A DNA stretch of 64,000 nucleotides from Litorimonas sp046250185 (GCF_046250185.1 NZ_CP176469.1), one strand, 5' to 3'; numbered from the stretch's first letter, positions 22,446 through 32,785 are shown. The notes: generated by a model not told the origin, from the sequence alone. A program made the numbers and translations.

Positions 22446-24839
22446 ATGACCCCTCCGCCTTCCGCCACCGCTAATTCTGAAGATTACGGCTACGCGCCAG
22501 AAGACATCCACGCGATGATGGAAGAGATCAAGCGCGCCGAGGGCGGGACATTCATGCGCGCAGTCTGGGCGCTGGGCATGATAGCCGTTGGTTTTTTCAT
22601 CTTTGTCTGCGTCTGGAACTATAATCCATTCGACGTGACCGCCGATACGGCGGGCCTGTCACAGCAACATGTTTTCGGCACGATTGGCGCGGCGATTGCC
22701 AATCTCCTGATGCAAATGCTGGGCTGGGGCAGCTACCTGATTGCGGGACTTCTCATGTTCTCTGGTATTCGGCGCATTTTCCGCAATGACGGACGTCAAA
22801 CAAAGATGGACCTAACGCGTCGCATCCTGATAGCGGCCAGCGTTGTCTTTTTTGGCGCTGCCACATTGTCTGCCGTGCCAATCCCGCAAAGCTGGCCGAT
22901 GGCGGCAGGGCTGGGCGGCTGGATTGGCGATACCATCCACTTATCAGTGAAATCAATTCTCGACGGATTTAACGTGCCGCTGGCTGGCGCGATCATTGCG
23001 CTGCTGACTTTCTTGATCAGCGGGTTTGGCCTGGCGCGTTATGTCCGAATTGTGCCGCGCGACTTGGTCGATATGCTCGATGCCGCAGGTCTCGTTTGGG
23101 CCTATATCCGCATTTGGGTCGATAAGACGGCGAGCTTTTTGGTGCGCCTATTCCGCCGTGGGTACACAGATGATCTCGATCAACCCGCCGCACCTCTCCA
23201 TCGCGATATTCCCGATGCCCCCGCAAGTGCAGCGCCGACGCCTGTTTATACAGACCCTGCCCCCGTTGCGGCAGCGCCCAAACCCAAGAAGAAGCGAAAA
23301 GTCAAAAAGCCCAAAGCTCCAGAATTTGATTTCTCAGGGGCCACGAGCTTTGTTCTCCCCGGTCTTGATCTGTTGAAAATGCCGCCCCCGCGCAGCACAG
23401 TCCATGACCAAGCCGCATTGGAACGCTCGGCGGAAAACCTACAGCGTGTGATGGGCGATTACGGTATTGAAGGCGAAATGGGGTCCGTCCGTCCCGGTCC
23501 TGTCGTTACCCTGTTTGAATTTGAACCAGCGCCCGGCGTGAAGTCCCAGCGCGTGATTAATCTTTCAGACGACATCGCACGAAACATGAGCGCACAATCC
23601 GCGCGGATTGCCGTTGTCGCAGGCCGCAATGCGATGGGTATTGAAATGCCAAACCGCAAACGCGAGACCGTTTGGCTCCGTGATATGCTGGCATCTGATG
23701 CCTTCCAAAATTCAGACGCGAGCTTACCCCTGATCCTCGGCGAAGACATTGGCGGCGCCCCGTTTGTCACAGACCTCGCCAAGATGCCGCATTTGCTTGT
23801 CGCGGGTACAACAGGGTCAGGTAAGTCAGTCGCGGTCAACGCGATGATCCTCTCGCTAATGTATAAGCTGACCCCTGATCAGTGTAAGTTCATCATGATT
23901 GATCCCAAAATGCTCGAGCTATCTGTGTATGACGGTGCGCCGCATTTGCTGGCCCCCGTGGTGACAGAGCCGAAAAAAGCGGTTGTCGCGCTGAAATGGA
24001 CAGTGCGGGAGATGGAGGATCGCTACCGCAAAATGGCCAAGGTCGGCGTTCGCAATATGGCGGGCTTTAACGAAAAAGTCGCCGAGTTCAAAGCGCGCGG
24101 CGAGACCCTCTCACGTACGGTTATGACAGGCTACAATAAAGAAACAGGTGAGCCAGAATACGAAACTGAAGAAATGGAATTCGAGGCTATGCCGTATATC
24201 GTCGTGATTATCGACGAAATGGCTGACCTGATGATGGTCGCAAAGAAGGATATTGAAGGCAGCGTGCAGCGCCTCGCGCAAATGGCGCGGGCGGCGGGGA
24301 TTCACGTGATTGTTGCCACACAGCGTCCGTCCGTAGATGTTATCACAGGCACAATCAAAGCCAACTTCCCGACTCGTATTTCCTTCCGCGTTGGCTCCAA
24401 AATCGACAGCCGCACTATCCTTGGCGAACAGGGCGGCGAGCAGTTGTTGGGCAATGGCGATATGTTGTTTATGGGCACGGGTCGCCCGCGCCGCTATCAC
24501 GGGCCGTTTGTGTCTGACGGCGAGGTCGAAAATATTGCAAAATTCGTCAAAGCCCAAGGCGCGCCGAGCTATCTTGAGGACATCACAACCGACCGTGAAG
24601 AAGCCGCTGAAATTGCCAAAGCGGCAGATGGCGGCGGCGAGACATCGCTCTTTGATCAGGCCGTGGCTATCGTCGCGCGTGACCGCAAAGCGTCGACGTC
24701 CTACATTCAGCGCAAATTATCCATCGGCTATAACCGCGCCGCAGATTTGATTGAACAAATGGAACAAGAAGGCATGATCAGTGAAAGCGGGTCAGGCGGC
24801 AAGCGCGAGATTTTCCTACCAGAGAGTGATGGCTACTAA
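22446..24839 (+). CDS. ftsK: DNA translocase FtsK
   Basis: A 797-residue division-linked translocase that clears the terminus from the septum and activates XerCD at dif. Four N-terminal membrane helices lie at about residues 37-200. A Pro/Lys-rich linker (K-P-K-K-K-R-K-V-K-K-P-K) follows. The motor has Walker A G-T-T-G-S-G-K-S-V and Walker B V-V-I-I-D-E-M-A-D-L-M. The C-terminal gamma winged helix shows S-T-S-Y-I-Q-R-K-L-S-I-G-Y-N-R-A-A. Complete and of ordinary length. Confidence 0.95.
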   Translation: MTPPPSATANSEDYGYAPEDIHAMMEEIKRAEGGTFMRAVWALGMIAVGFFIFVCVWNYNPFDVTADTAGLSQQHVFGTIGAAIANLLMQMLGWGSYLIAGLLMFSGIRRIFRNDGRQTKMDLTRRILIAASVVFFGAATLSAVPIPQSWPMAAGLGGWIGDTIHLSVKSILDGFNVPLAGAIIALLTFLISGFGLARYVRIVPRDLVDMLDAAGLVWAYIRIWVDKTASFLVRLFRRGYTDDLDQPAAPLHRDIPDAPASAAPTPVYTDPAPVAAAPKPKKKRKVKKPKAPEFDFSGATSFVLPGLDLLKMPPPRSTVHDQAALERSAENLQRVMGDYGIEGEMGSVRPGPVVTLFEFEPAPGVKSQRVINLSDDIARNMSAQSARIAVVAGRNAMGIEMPNRKRETVWLRDMLASDAFQNSDASLPLILGEDIGGAPFVTDLAKMPHLLVAGTTGSGKSVAVNAMILSLMYKLTPDQCKFIMIDPKMLELSVYDGAPHLLAPVVTEPKKAVVALKWTVREMEDRYRKMAKVGVRNMAGFNEKVAEFKARGETLSRTVMTGYNKETGEPEYETEEMEFEAMPYIVVIIDEMADLMMVAKKDIEGSVQRLAQMARAAGIHVIVATQRPSVDVITGTIKANFPTRISFRVGSKIDSRTILGEQGGEQLLGNGDMLFMGTGRPRRYHGPFVSDGEVENIAKFVKAQGAPSYLEDITTDREEAAEIAKAADGGGETSLFDQAVAIVARDRKASTSYIQRKLSIGYNRAADLIEQMEQEGMISESGSGGKREIFLPESDGY

Positions 24840-24929
24840 TTAGCCGTCCTTTACGCGTGAACAGATATAGGTGCGGCCTTGTAATATGGCCCTGCCTCCC
24901 CCACATGCGCAGCCTGATAAGGACACATC

Positions 24930-25850
24930 ATGGCACACGACATTAACCTCGACGATATTTCTGACGATCACTTGACAATCTTCCAACTGGAAGAGGAGCC
25001 CGTGCGCGGGCGGGCCTTGCGCTTGGGCGATGCGATCGATGCAGCTTTGCTGGACCGCTACCCAGAACCCGTCGCGCATTTGCTCGGCGAAGCGATGATG
25101 ATTGGAGCGCTCGTTGCGCGGTCTTTGAAATTTAAAGGCCGTCTGGTCGTGCAATGTCACGGCACGAACGATGGTCCCGTCTCGCTCCTCATGGCCGACA
25201 GCACAACAGATGGCGGCATTCGCGGCTATGCCCGTTGGGACGCAGATGTGTTGAAAGATATGTTGCTAGATAACCGTAATCCGGGCGCGGATGACTTGCT
25301 TGGCCGTGGGACGTTTTCGATGACGATTGATCAAGGTCCAGATATGGATCAATATCAAGGCCTAGCCGCCATTCAAGGCGCCCGCTTATCCGAATCGGCG
25401 GAGCATTATTTCGATCAGTCAGAACAAATCCCGACCAAGATCAAACTCGCTTGCGGGCAAGTTATCGACGAGACTGGCTCGCATTGGCGAGGTGGTGCGA
25501 TGATGATTCAAAAGATCGCAGGCGACAGCGCGCGCGGCAATACGGATGATGCTTGGGAGACGGCTCGGTCACTCTTTGCAACTTTGTCAGATGAAGAATT
25601 AATTGACCCCGACCTGTCGCAGAACAAGTTGCTCTACCGCCTATTCCACGAAAGTGGTGTGCGTGTGGTGGAAGCATATGAAGTCCGCGCAGATTGTCGT
25701 TGCTCGCGCGAGCGGTTGGAGAATATGCTCAAAAGCTTCACGCGTGAGGCTTTGGACGATATGGCCGAAGACGATGAAATTATCGCAAATTGCGAATTTT
25801 GTGGGACGGATTATATCTTTGACTTAGACGATATTAGTCCCGTCGTTTAA
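24930..25850 (+). CDS. hslO: Redox-regulated holdase Hsp33
   Basis: A 306-residue chaperone activated by oxidation. The C-terminal zinc switch has C256-x-C258 (C-R-C-S-R-E-R) and C288-x2-C291 (C-E-F-C-G). The N-terminal domain contains the G-R-G-T-F-S-M-T-I substrate-binding strand and the S-E-Q-I-P-T-K segment. Its TAA stop shares bases with the opposite-strand stop of trkH (TTTAA at 25846-25850), a very tight convergent arrangement. It is a further heat/oxidative-stress chaperone in a window with hrcA, grpE and hsp20. Confidence 0.95.
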   Translation: MAHDINLDDISDDHLTIFQLEEEPVRGRALRLGDAIDAALLDRYPEPVAHLLGEAMMIGALVARSLKFKGRLVVQCHGTNDGPVSLLMADSTTDGGIRGYARWDADVLKDMLLDNRNPGADDLLGRGTFSMTIDQGPDMDQYQGLAAIQGARLSESAEHYFDQSEQIPTKIKLACGQVIDETGSHWRGGAMMIQKIAGDSARGNTDDAWETARSLFATLSDEELIDPDLSQNKLLYRLFHESGVRVVEAYEVRADCRCSRERLENMLKSFTREALDDMAEDDEIIANCEFCGTDYIFDLDDISPVV

Positions 25851-27298
25851 GTTCTCCAGAATGACGGCGTTAGCAGGACTAGCGCCGTCACAATTTCCAA
25901 TCGCCCAACAATCATTGTAATCAGCAGAACCCACTTAGCGCTGGACGGCAGGGACTGATATGTGCCTGCTGGGCCAATCGTATCGCCCAAACCTGGCCCG
26001 ACATTCGCAATCGCGCTGCCCGCGCCTGACCATGCCGTGATCGGGTCAAGTCCAATCAAAGAGAGTAAGATCGCGACGATAATAAAGCATCCGAAGAAGA
26101 CGAAGAAATAACTCATCACAGAATAAACAACCGACTCTGGCAGCGGTGCACCGCCGTAGCGCAGCGGGGTCACGGCATGATTGCGCGGCATACGCACGAG
26201 GTAAGCGCGCAGGGCTTCGAATGCGACTTGGTAGCGGAAAATTTTGATAGAACAGGCTGTGCTGCCCGCACAACCGCCGATGAACATGAAGCCGAAAAAG
26301 GCGCTGACAGCAAAGGTGCCCCAGAGGTTATAATCCGCCGTAGCGTAGCCCGTGCCTGTCACAATCGAAACCGTGTTAAAGGCCGCCAAGCGTAGCCCGC
26401 GCGTAAAGCTCATCTGATCAGACAGGAAAAGCGCGAGCGTCATAACCGCGATCAGCGCGCTCATCACAACGAGGAACGCACGCACTTGCGGGTCTTTCAA
26501 CGGCGCGGAAAATTGCCCACGCGTCGCCATAAGGAGATAAACCCCAAAGGGCAGACCACCCGCCAGCATGAATGCGATACAGACCAAGTCAGCGCCGTTA
26601 TCCATGAACCCGCCCATCGACGCATCCGATGTCGAGTAGCCGCCGGTCGCCACCGTTGTCATGGCATGCGCGATCGCGTCAAACCCGCTCATCCCCGTCA
26701 AGACATATCCCGCCGCGCATAACGCCGTCAGCACCAGATAGATCAGGGAAATCCCAAGCGCGAGAGAGGCGGCGCGCGGCAAAATCTTCTCACCCATATC
26801 AGAGCTTTCCAAACGGAATAGCTGCATCCCGCCGACTTTCAGCATTGGCAAAACGGCCATCGCCGTTACAACAATACCAACTCCGCCAATCCATTGCAGA
26901 ATTGCTCGCCAGAGCAAGATACCCTTTGGCAAATCATCCAGCCCCGTCAGCACCGTCGACCCTGTCGTCGTAATCCCTGACGTCGCCTCAAACAGCGCGT
27001 CTGTCACAGAGAGTTTAAGTGGGTCCATCAAAAACGGAATAGCACTGACAATCGACAAAGTGACCCAAGCAAACACAGTCAAGACAAAGGCACCGCGCGC
27101 GCGTAAATCTGGTTTGGGTGTATAAGTACCAAGCGCCAGAGCTGCACCGAGCAAGGTTGTCATCAACCCTGCAAAACCAAAGGCTTTCCACGACCGCGCT
27201 GCATAGGCCAAATCAACGAACATCGGAATAAACATCGCCACGCCAAGCGCGGCGGTCATCAATCCAATGACAAAAAATACGGGGCGCAGATCAGGCAT
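25847..27298 (-). CDS. trkH: Potassium uptake protein TrkH
   Basis: A 483-residue K+ transporter membrane subunit with four pore repeats. Selectivity-filter-like segments are T-T-G-S-T-V-L, T-V-A-T-G-G-Y-S-T, V-T-G-T-G-Y-A-T and A-N-V-G-P-G-L-G. About ten membrane helices are apparent. It needs the peripheral NAD-binding subunit TrkA, which is not in this window. Transcribed divergently from the DPP IV-like peptidase across 189 bp in which I see no clear promoter. Confidence 0.93.
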   Translation of the reverse strand: MPDLRPVFFVIGLMTAALGVAMFIPMFVDLAYAARSWKAFGFAGLMTTLLGAALALGTYTPKPDLRARGAFVLTVFAWVTLSIVSAIPFLMDPLKLSVTDALFEATSGITTTGSTVLTGLDDLPKGILLWRAILQWIGGVGIVVTAMAVLPMLKVGGMQLFRLESSDMGEKILPRAASLALGISLIYLVLTALCAAGYVLTGMSGFDAIAHAMTTVATGGYSTSDASMGGFMDNGADLVCIAFMLAGGLPFGVYLLMATRGQFSAPLKDPQVRAFLVVMSALIAVMTLALFLSDQMSFTRGLRLAAFNTVSIVTGTGYATADYNLWGTFAVSAFFGFMFIGGCAGSTACSIKIFRYQVAFEALRAYLVRMPRNHAVTPLRYGGAPLPESVVYSVMSYFFVFFGCFIIVAILLSLIGLDPITAWSGAGSAIANVGPGLGDTIGPAGTYQSLPSSAKWVLLITMIVGRLEIVTALVLLTPSFWRT

Positions 27299-27487
27299 AA
27301 ATAGGGTCTAGCGCGGTGCGGCCATGATGCAAATGTTTTTAAAAGGCTAAAGCCTCCACGTCACCAGTGTTGAAACGGGCTTTTCGGAAATGGTTACTTG
27401 AAACACAGACCAATTCGCGCGATTGTATTTCAATAAGATACCGCGACGACCTATTCATTCCGCCAACCATTAAATAACGAGCCCTCC

Positions 27488-29917
27488 ATGTTCTCCGCAT
27501 TCAAATTACCGCTCACCGCCCTTCTCGCCAGCACAGCTTTGCTAGTTGCAGCTTGTGACAAGGCGCCAGAAAATCCGAATTTGCGCACGGAGAAATCAGA
27601 TTTGCAAAAAGCAGCAGAAAAAGCGCAAACGCCTGTGACGCAGCAAAGCTACCTCACGGAAAATCCTGAGCCAGGATATTTAACACCGGAGCGCATCAAC
27701 CAATCGCCTTCCCTCTCAGGTAAAAGATTATCAGCCGCCAAGATTGCGCCCTCAGGCGATTTCGTAACAGTCTTGCAAGGGCGAGCAGACAATGCGCAGC
27801 AGCAGGATTTATGGGCTTATGATCTGTCAACAGGTGAAGGCCGTTTGCTGGTTAGCTCCACTGATTTATTAGGCGCACCAGAGGAATTATCAGCAGAAGA
27901 AAAAAACCGTCGCGAGCGCGCCCGGATTTACGGCACGGGTATTATTTCCTATAATTGGGTTGGCGAGAATTTGCTGTTATTTCCGTTAGGCGGCGACATT
28001 TATCTCTATGACTTAGAGACCGAAGAAAGCCAGCAAGTCACCGCGACCAAGGGCTTTGAAACTGATCCGAAAGTTTCCAAAAACGGCGAACTTGTCGCTT
28101 ATGTGCGTGGCAATGAATTATATGTGAAGTCACTTGAAACAGGGCTAGAACGTCAGCTGACGGATGGGTCTACGGATACAATCCGCAATGCCACCGCCAG
28201 CTTTGTTGTCCAAGAAGAGTTGGATCGCAATACTGGTTACTGGCTCTCTCCCGACGCCTCTAAAGTCGCCTACACCCAAATTGACGAAGCCGATATTATT
28301 ATTGAAAACCGTATTGAGTTTGGCGCGGACGGCGTTGAAAACGTCTCGCAGCGTTATCCTTTTACCGGGACAAAAAACGCCACTATTAAACTGGGTGTTG
28401 TCAGCACGAAAGGCGGGCGCACGACATGGGTTGATATTGGCGATGATCCAGACGTCTACCTCACCCGTGTTGCTTGGGCGCCAAACAACCGCACAATGTT
28501 TGTTGGCATTCTCGCACGCGATAATAAAACGCACACATTCTATAAAGTCGACAGCCGCACGGGTCAGTCCGAAATCTTTTACGAAGAGACTTCGCCGACA
28601 TGGTTGAATATCGGCACCTATCTGCGCGCGACCGAAGATGGCGGGCTTTTATGGACGGCAGAACGCAATGACAAACGACAGCTTTTCAAGATTGCGGCTG
28701 ACGGCACAATCAATGCACTGACACCTGAAAGCTTGATGATGCGGAATATGTTGTGTTTGAAAGACGACACGGCCTATGTGTCTGGTTGGCAGGATGACCC
28801 GCTTTCGACCCATATATTCAAGATTAATTTAGCCGCTGCGACACCTGCACCTGCGACACCAGCCTCAGCTGCGGGTGAGGACGAGACGACCCCCGCGACT
28901 GCGCCCGATGGCGACGGGATGAACGCGCCGCTTGTGACACAAATGACAGAGAAGGCAGGCCAAAATTATGCCGCCTTTAACAAGGATTGCTCGCGCTATC
29001 TTGGCTATCATTCCGATGTGGATACCCCGACACAGCTCCGCGCCTATGGGGTTGACGGAACAGGATTGGCTTGGCTGAATGAGAACCCGCTAGACGCAAC
29101 GCATCCCTATGCGCCCTTCCTCGCCAACCATATCACGCCGCAGTTTGGACAGATCGAAGCCGAAGACGGCACACCGCTCGACTACATGATCTACCTGCCC
29201 AAAGACCTGAAACCTGGCGAAAAACGCGCAAGCGTAACCATCGTTTACGGCGGACCAGGTGTGCAACGTATCCGCAATAGCTGGGGCAATACGCAGGCGC
29301 AAATGCTGGCCCATCACGGCTTCGTTGTCTTTATGCTCGAAAATCGCGGCGCAACCAATCGCGGTAAAGCCTTTGAAGATGTCCTCTACCGCTCCATGGG
29401 TGTGGCAGAGGTCAAAGATCAAAGCCTCGGCGCGAATTGGCTGAAGGCACAATCGTTTATCGACCCTGACCGCATGGGCATTTATGGCTGGAGTTATGGC
29501 GGTTATATGACCCTGCACATGCTCGCGCAGACGGATTTATATGCCAGCGGTGTATCAGGCGCGCCCGTCACGGATTTCAGACTTTACGACACAGCCTATA
29601 CCGAACGCTATCTCGGCGATCCGAATGAAGGCACGCCGAACTACACTGAGGGCGCCTATGACAATGCCAGCGTATTTACACATCTGGATGGTCTGGATGA
29701 GCCCGTCCTACTGATCCACGGCATGGCCGACGACAATGTCGTCTTTCGTCATTCTATAAAATTGATGGATAAAATGCAGGAAAATGCGCAGCACAATCTC
29801 CGCATCATGACATATCCGGGGGAGAAGCACGGCTTCCGCAAAGAGGCCAACCGTATTCATCGTGACCGCTCTATTCTGGAGTTTTTCTTAGAAACTTTGG
29901 ATATTTATCAGGAGTAG
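27488..29917 (+). CDS. Dipeptidyl peptidase IV-like S9 prolyl peptidase, lipoprotein
   Basis: An 809-residue exported peptidase. The signal peptide ends in the lipobox L-L-V-A-A-C (Cys 23). A DPP IV-type beta-propeller follows (about 80-540), with Q-E-E-L-D-R-N-T-G-Y-W near 240, the Glu motif that binds the substrate N-terminus. The C-terminal alpha/beta domain has G-W-S-Y-G-G-Y-M (nucleophile Ser), G-M-A-D-D-N-V-V-F (Asp) and P-G-E-K-H-G-F (His). It removes X-Pro dipeptides in the periplasm. A perfect hairpin GAGTAGC/GCTACTC (29912-29928) covers its stop and that of the convergent gene. Confidence 0.92.
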   Translation: MFSAFKLPLTALLASTALLVAACDKAPENPNLRTEKSDLQKAAEKAQTPVTQQSYLTENPEPGYLTPERINQSPSLSGKRLSAAKIAPSGDFVTVLQGRADNAQQQDLWAYDLSTGEGRLLVSSTDLLGAPEELSAEEKNRRERARIYGTGIISYNWVGENLLLFPLGGDIYLYDLETEESQQVTATKGFETDPKVSKNGELVAYVRGNELYVKSLETGLERQLTDGSTDTIRNATASFVVQEELDRNTGYWLSPDASKVAYTQIDEADIIIENRIEFGADGVENVSQRYPFTGTKNATIKLGVVSTKGGRTTWVDIGDDPDVYLTRVAWAPNNRTMFVGILARDNKTHTFYKVDSRTGQSEIFYEETSPTWLNIGTYLRATEDGGLLWTAERNDKRQLFKIAADGTINALTPESLMMRNMLCLKDDTAYVSGWQDDPLSTHIFKINLAAATPAPATPASAAGEDETTPATAPDGDGMNAPLVTQMTEKAGQNYAAFNKDCSRYLGYHSDVDTPTQLRAYGVDGTGLAWLNENPLDATHPYAPFLANHITPQFGQIEAEDGTPLDYMIYLPKDLKPGEKRASVTIVYGGPGVQRIRNSWGNTQAQMLAHHGFVVFMLENRGATNRGKAFEDVLYRSMGVAEVKDQSLGANWLKAQSFIDPDRMGIYGWSYGGYMTLHMLAQTDLYASGVSGAPVTDFRLYDTAYTERYLGDPNEGTPNYTEGAYDNASVFTHLDGLDEPVLLIHGMADDNVVFRHSIKLMDKMQENAQHNLRIMTYPGEKHGFRKEANRIHRDRSILEFFLETLDIYQE

Positions 29918-29922
29918 CGCAG

Positions 29923-30639
29923 CTACTCTGACGGTGTCTCTTCTGTCGGTTGAACGGGTTTGGACGCTAAGCGGATAGCTTCATTGATTTGCCCGCGAAG
30001 CAAAGCTGTCTCGACCGCTGTGGGGTCTGCATCCAATGACGCCTCAATATCGATTTTCGCCTCATCCAGCCGATCTTGTTTCAATTTGGCATCAGCGCGG
30101 TATCGCAGCGCATCCGCGTGACCCGGCGACAATGTCAGAACGGAGGTCAGGTCTGTCTCGGCGTAATCATATCGTCCAGTCGCCGCGTAAGACCGCGCGC
30201 GGGCAATGCGCAAATCCAGATGATCATACTTTAGCTCTAGCCCTGCTGAGGCGGATTCGTAGGCTTTGAGAGTTTCGTTCGCCGACAGCCAGAAATTCGC
30301 AGCCTCGGCATAAAAATCTGCGCGCATCGCTGGCGAACCGCCATCTGACGCCACCGCCAATAAATCGAGCCGCCGCGCCGCTTCGCCCTCATGCCCTAAG
30401 GCAAACAATGCCATAGCTTCGCAATGTTTCGCTCGACGCCCGCCGCCTTCGTCTCGCCAGATCATCGCTTCTTCATAGGCCAAGTCGCTATCGACTGCGA
30501 TCCGCTCAAGGCATTGCTTGTGTTTCATATCAAGGGCGAGCGAGCGGTCTTCGGCAAAACTCGTCTGCGCGAATAGCGGGCTTGCCAGCAGGGTCGCGAT
30601 CATGGCAATGCGGATGTTCATTTTGGCGCTGTGTCTCAT
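29923..30639 (-). CDS. Periplasmic TPR-repeat protein, function unknown
   Basis: A 238-residue secreted protein: signal peptide to about residue 29 (A-Q-T-S-F-A-E), followed by helical repeats of TPR type, best seen at about 125-215 (A-R-A-R-S-Y-A-A-T-G-R-Y-D-Y-A-E-T-D-L and G-H-A-D-A-L-R-Y-R-A-D-A-K-L). A Cys pair in the first half may form a disulfide. An alternative start at 30621 would give a more usual signal peptide (M-N-I-R-I-A-M-I-A-T-L). No specific function is recognisable. Confidence 0.7.
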   Translation of the reverse strand: MRHSAKMNIRIAMIATLLASPLFAQTSFAEDRSLALDMKHKQCLERIAVDSDLAYEEAMIWRDEGGGRRAKHCEAMALFALGHEGEAARRLDLLAVASDGGSPAMRADFYAEAANFWLSANETLKAYESASAGLELKYDHLDLRIARARSYAATGRYDYAETDLTSVLTLSPGHADALRYRADAKLKQDRLDEAKIDIEASLDADPTAVETALLRGQINEAIRLASKPVQPTEETPSE

Positions 30640-30674
30640 GACGTGCGTCTATCAGAGGGGGGCGGATCGCCGCA

Positions 30675-31526
30675 ATGGGATCACGCGTTAAATTGCAGTC
30701 ACAAAACAGTGCGTTGCTGATCGGCTATGGATATGTGGCGCAGCGTCTCGCACAGGCGCTATTGGCACAAGGCTATCACGTCATCGCAACTTATCGCGAC
30801 ACAGCCCCAACAGATACAAATATCACCTTTGTCAAATTCGGTAGCGCCGTCATGCGGGAGGCTTTCCAAGTGGCAGACCTCGTCGTGACATCTGTCCCGC
30901 CAGGTCCAGACGGTGACCCTGCGCTGGTAGCACTCAAAGGGCTTGCAACGCAGGCCCAATGGATCGGCTATCTCTCTGCAACCAGTGTCTACGGGGACCG
31001 CGGTGGTCAATGGGCCTTTGAAGAAGAACCGCCAACGCCGTCGCTCAAACGCGGCAAAGCCAGAGCGGACGCCGAACTCTCTTGGATTGAAACAGCTTGG
31101 CCCGTCCATATTTTCAGGCTGGCAGGCATTTATGGCCCAGGCCGTGCGCCGTTCGAGCGTTTGCGCCAAGGAAAGGCGCGGGCTGTGATTAAGCCCGGTC
31201 ATGTCGTCAACCGTATCCATGTCGATGATATTGTGAGCGTGTTGCTAGCCTCTATTGCAGCTCCAAACCCGTTGCGGATTTATAACGTCGCAGACGGCAA
31301 TCCCGCTCCGCCCCAAGATGTTTTGGATCATGCAGCAGAGATGATCAACGCCCCGGCCCCGCTCCGAATAGACGCTGATCATCCAGCCCTCTCGCCAATG
31401 GCGAAGAGTTTTTATGCCGAGACCAAACGCATTGATGCATCACGGGCGCGGCAAGAACTGGGCTGGACACCTCAATATCCAACCTATCAAGAGGGCTTAC
31501 GCGCCGTCTTGAAATCTCAAAAATAA
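30675..31526 (+). CDS. NAD(P)-dependent epimerase/dehydratase-type SDR (YeeZ-like)
   Basis: A 283-residue extended short-chain dehydrogenase-like protein. The cofactor motif is G-Y-G-Y-V-A-Q-R-L (GxGxxAxxL), then S-A-T-S-V-Y-G-D with the S/Y positions, F-R-L-A-G-I-Y-G-P-G-R and V-N-R-I-H-V-D-D-I. It resembles YeeZ/SDR_a5 proteins of unknown substrate. The catalytic lysine of the YxxxK motif is not evident after V-Y-G-D, so activity is uncertain. It ends 10 bp from a convergent lipoprotein gene. Confidence 0.75.
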   Translation: MGSRVKLQSQNSALLIGYGYVAQRLAQALLAQGYHVIATYRDTAPTDTNITFVKFGSAVMREAFQVADLVVTSVPPGPDGDPALVALKGLATQAQWIGYLSATSVYGDRGGQWAFEEEPPTPSLKRGKARADAELSWIETAWPVHIFRLAGIYGPGRAPFERLRQGKARAVIKPGHVVNRIHVDDIVSVLLASIAAPNPLRIYNVADGNPAPPQDVLDHAAEMINAPAPLRIDADHPALSPMAKSFYAETKRIDASRARQELGWTPQYPTYQEGLRAVLKSQK

Positions 31527-31536
31527 ACCCTGCACA

Positions 31537-32118
31537 TTAAGGATAAGAATATCCAGATGTGTAGGATGTTGCAGGGCGGGCGAACCCAGCCTTATCCGCA
31601 TCGATCCCCGTGCCATATGTGCCGTATTGCGCGACTTCTGCCTCAACAACATAGCCTCGATTGCGCATGCAAACTTCAAATTCAGGATTAAGCATCAAGC
31701 TCGTCTCGTCTGTGAACAGATAACCCTTGTGCAGCATCTCGCAAGAACGCCAATCCGACACGTCTGACTCGCCGTTTAAGCGCACGAAAGACACATCACG
31801 CGGATCGCTCGCCATCACATAAGTTTGCACAGGCGCGGGTCGCAATGCGGGCGTATCATAAAGTTCCACCACATAATCATTATCGTTGTAAACTGGCGTT
31901 GCCTCAGGCTCGTAAAGCACCACTTCATAGTCCGCATCGTCAAATTGATAATCCTGCTCGGGCGTATCGCGCAGAAGCTTTGTGACAGGAGAACTGACGA
32001 ATTTCGCCGCAGATTTTGTACCGCCCCATAGGCTATCTGCGGTTTTACTTATTTGCGAACATCCCGATAAGGCCGTCGCAGCGATTAAGGCAGCTATTAA
32101 TACATGTTTGCGTGTCAT
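31537..32118 (-). CDS. Hypothetical lipoprotein
   Basis: A 193-residue protein with lipobox A-L-S-G-C (Cys 20). The middle is rich in acidic and Tyr residues (D-Y-Q-F-D-D-A-D-Y-E-V-V-L-Y and N-D-N-D-Y-V-V-E-L-Y-D), and the end is Gly/Tyr/Ser-rich. Two cysteines (C-E-M ... V-C-M-R-N-R-G-Y) near 125 and 149 could pair. C-M-R-N-R-G-Y-x-V is reminiscent of small entry-exclusion-like outer-membrane lipoprotein tails. No family firmly recognised. Confidence 0.7.
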   Translation of the reverse strand: MTRKHVLIAALIAATALSGCSQISKTADSLWGGTKSAAKFVSSPVTKLLRDTPEQDYQFDDADYEVVLYEPEATPVYNDNDYVVELYDTPALRPAPVQTYVMASDPRDVSFVRLNGESDVSDWRSCEMLHKGYLFTDETSLMLNPEFEVCMRNRGYVVEAEVAQYGTYGTGIDADKAGFARPATSYTSGYSYP

Positions 32119-32245
32119 AAGTCTCTCTTCAGTGGTCCGACTTACTCACATTCAATTTTCATGCCATTTTAGGGGGTAAATCACCCCTATAGATTGACAG
32201 TGCTTCCGCGCTCGGCAAGAGATAGAGCCTATTGGGAGCCAATAC

Positions 32246-32785
32246 ATGCCAAAATCAGACGCGCCGAAACCGCCAAAAAGCAGACTAGACATCATCGCGG
32301 ACGCGGCCGAAATTTACGGGGCGCGCAGCTTTGACAATTATGCGCAAATTCGTTCCGTTGCAGAAACAATCCGTGACGAGTTTTGCGCTTGGCTGGACCC
32401 TGAGAGCCAATGCGTCTTTTTGGTGCCTGCAGAAGGGGCATTTGCCGCACAAAATTACAGGTCTGCAGCGTTTTCAGTGACTGGCACAGGCTATCTGCCG
32501 CTCAAACCCATCAGTTTTGGTCTTGCCGTTAAAATCTCACGGGAAAAAGATTATATGCGTCTAAAAATAACGTGCCGCAAAGAGGGCGGCAATATGTTTA
32601 TCAGCATTGAGCATGGACGCGACATTGCATTGCCGCTTCCTATTCAAAAAGGGGAACTTCCTCCGCTCTTTGAGAGTATTTATTCTCATATCCTCGACTT
32701 TTTCACTGACAGCGTCGACGAGTATGATAATGGTGATTATGGATCATCAGATATTGGGTTTGATATTCTGCGCATGGCTGAATAA
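32246..32785 (+). CDS. Hypothetical protein
   Basis: A 179-residue soluble protein with a Lys/Pro N-terminus and an acidic C-terminus (D-E-Y-D-N-G-D-Y-G). No signal peptide or membrane helix, and no family recognised. A consensus -35 (TTGACA, 32194-32199) lies upstream but with no good -10. An AGGGG/CCCCT hairpin lies at about 32171-32188. Codon use resembles that of the neighbours. Confidence 0.6.
   Translation: MPKSDAPKPPKSRLDIIADAAEIYGARSFDNYAQIRSVAETIRDEFCAWLDPESQCVFLVPAEGAFAAQNYRSAAFSVTGTGYLPLKPISFGLAVKISREKDYMRLKITCRKEGGNMFISIEHGRDIALPLPIQKGELPPLFESIYSHILDFFTDSVDEYDNGDYGSSDIGFDILRMAE

Noticed and set aside
28145..28607. Overlapping open frames inside the DPP IV-like gene and many others like them
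   Set aside because: These are shadows of strongly coding frames, with unnatural composition and no ribosome sites.
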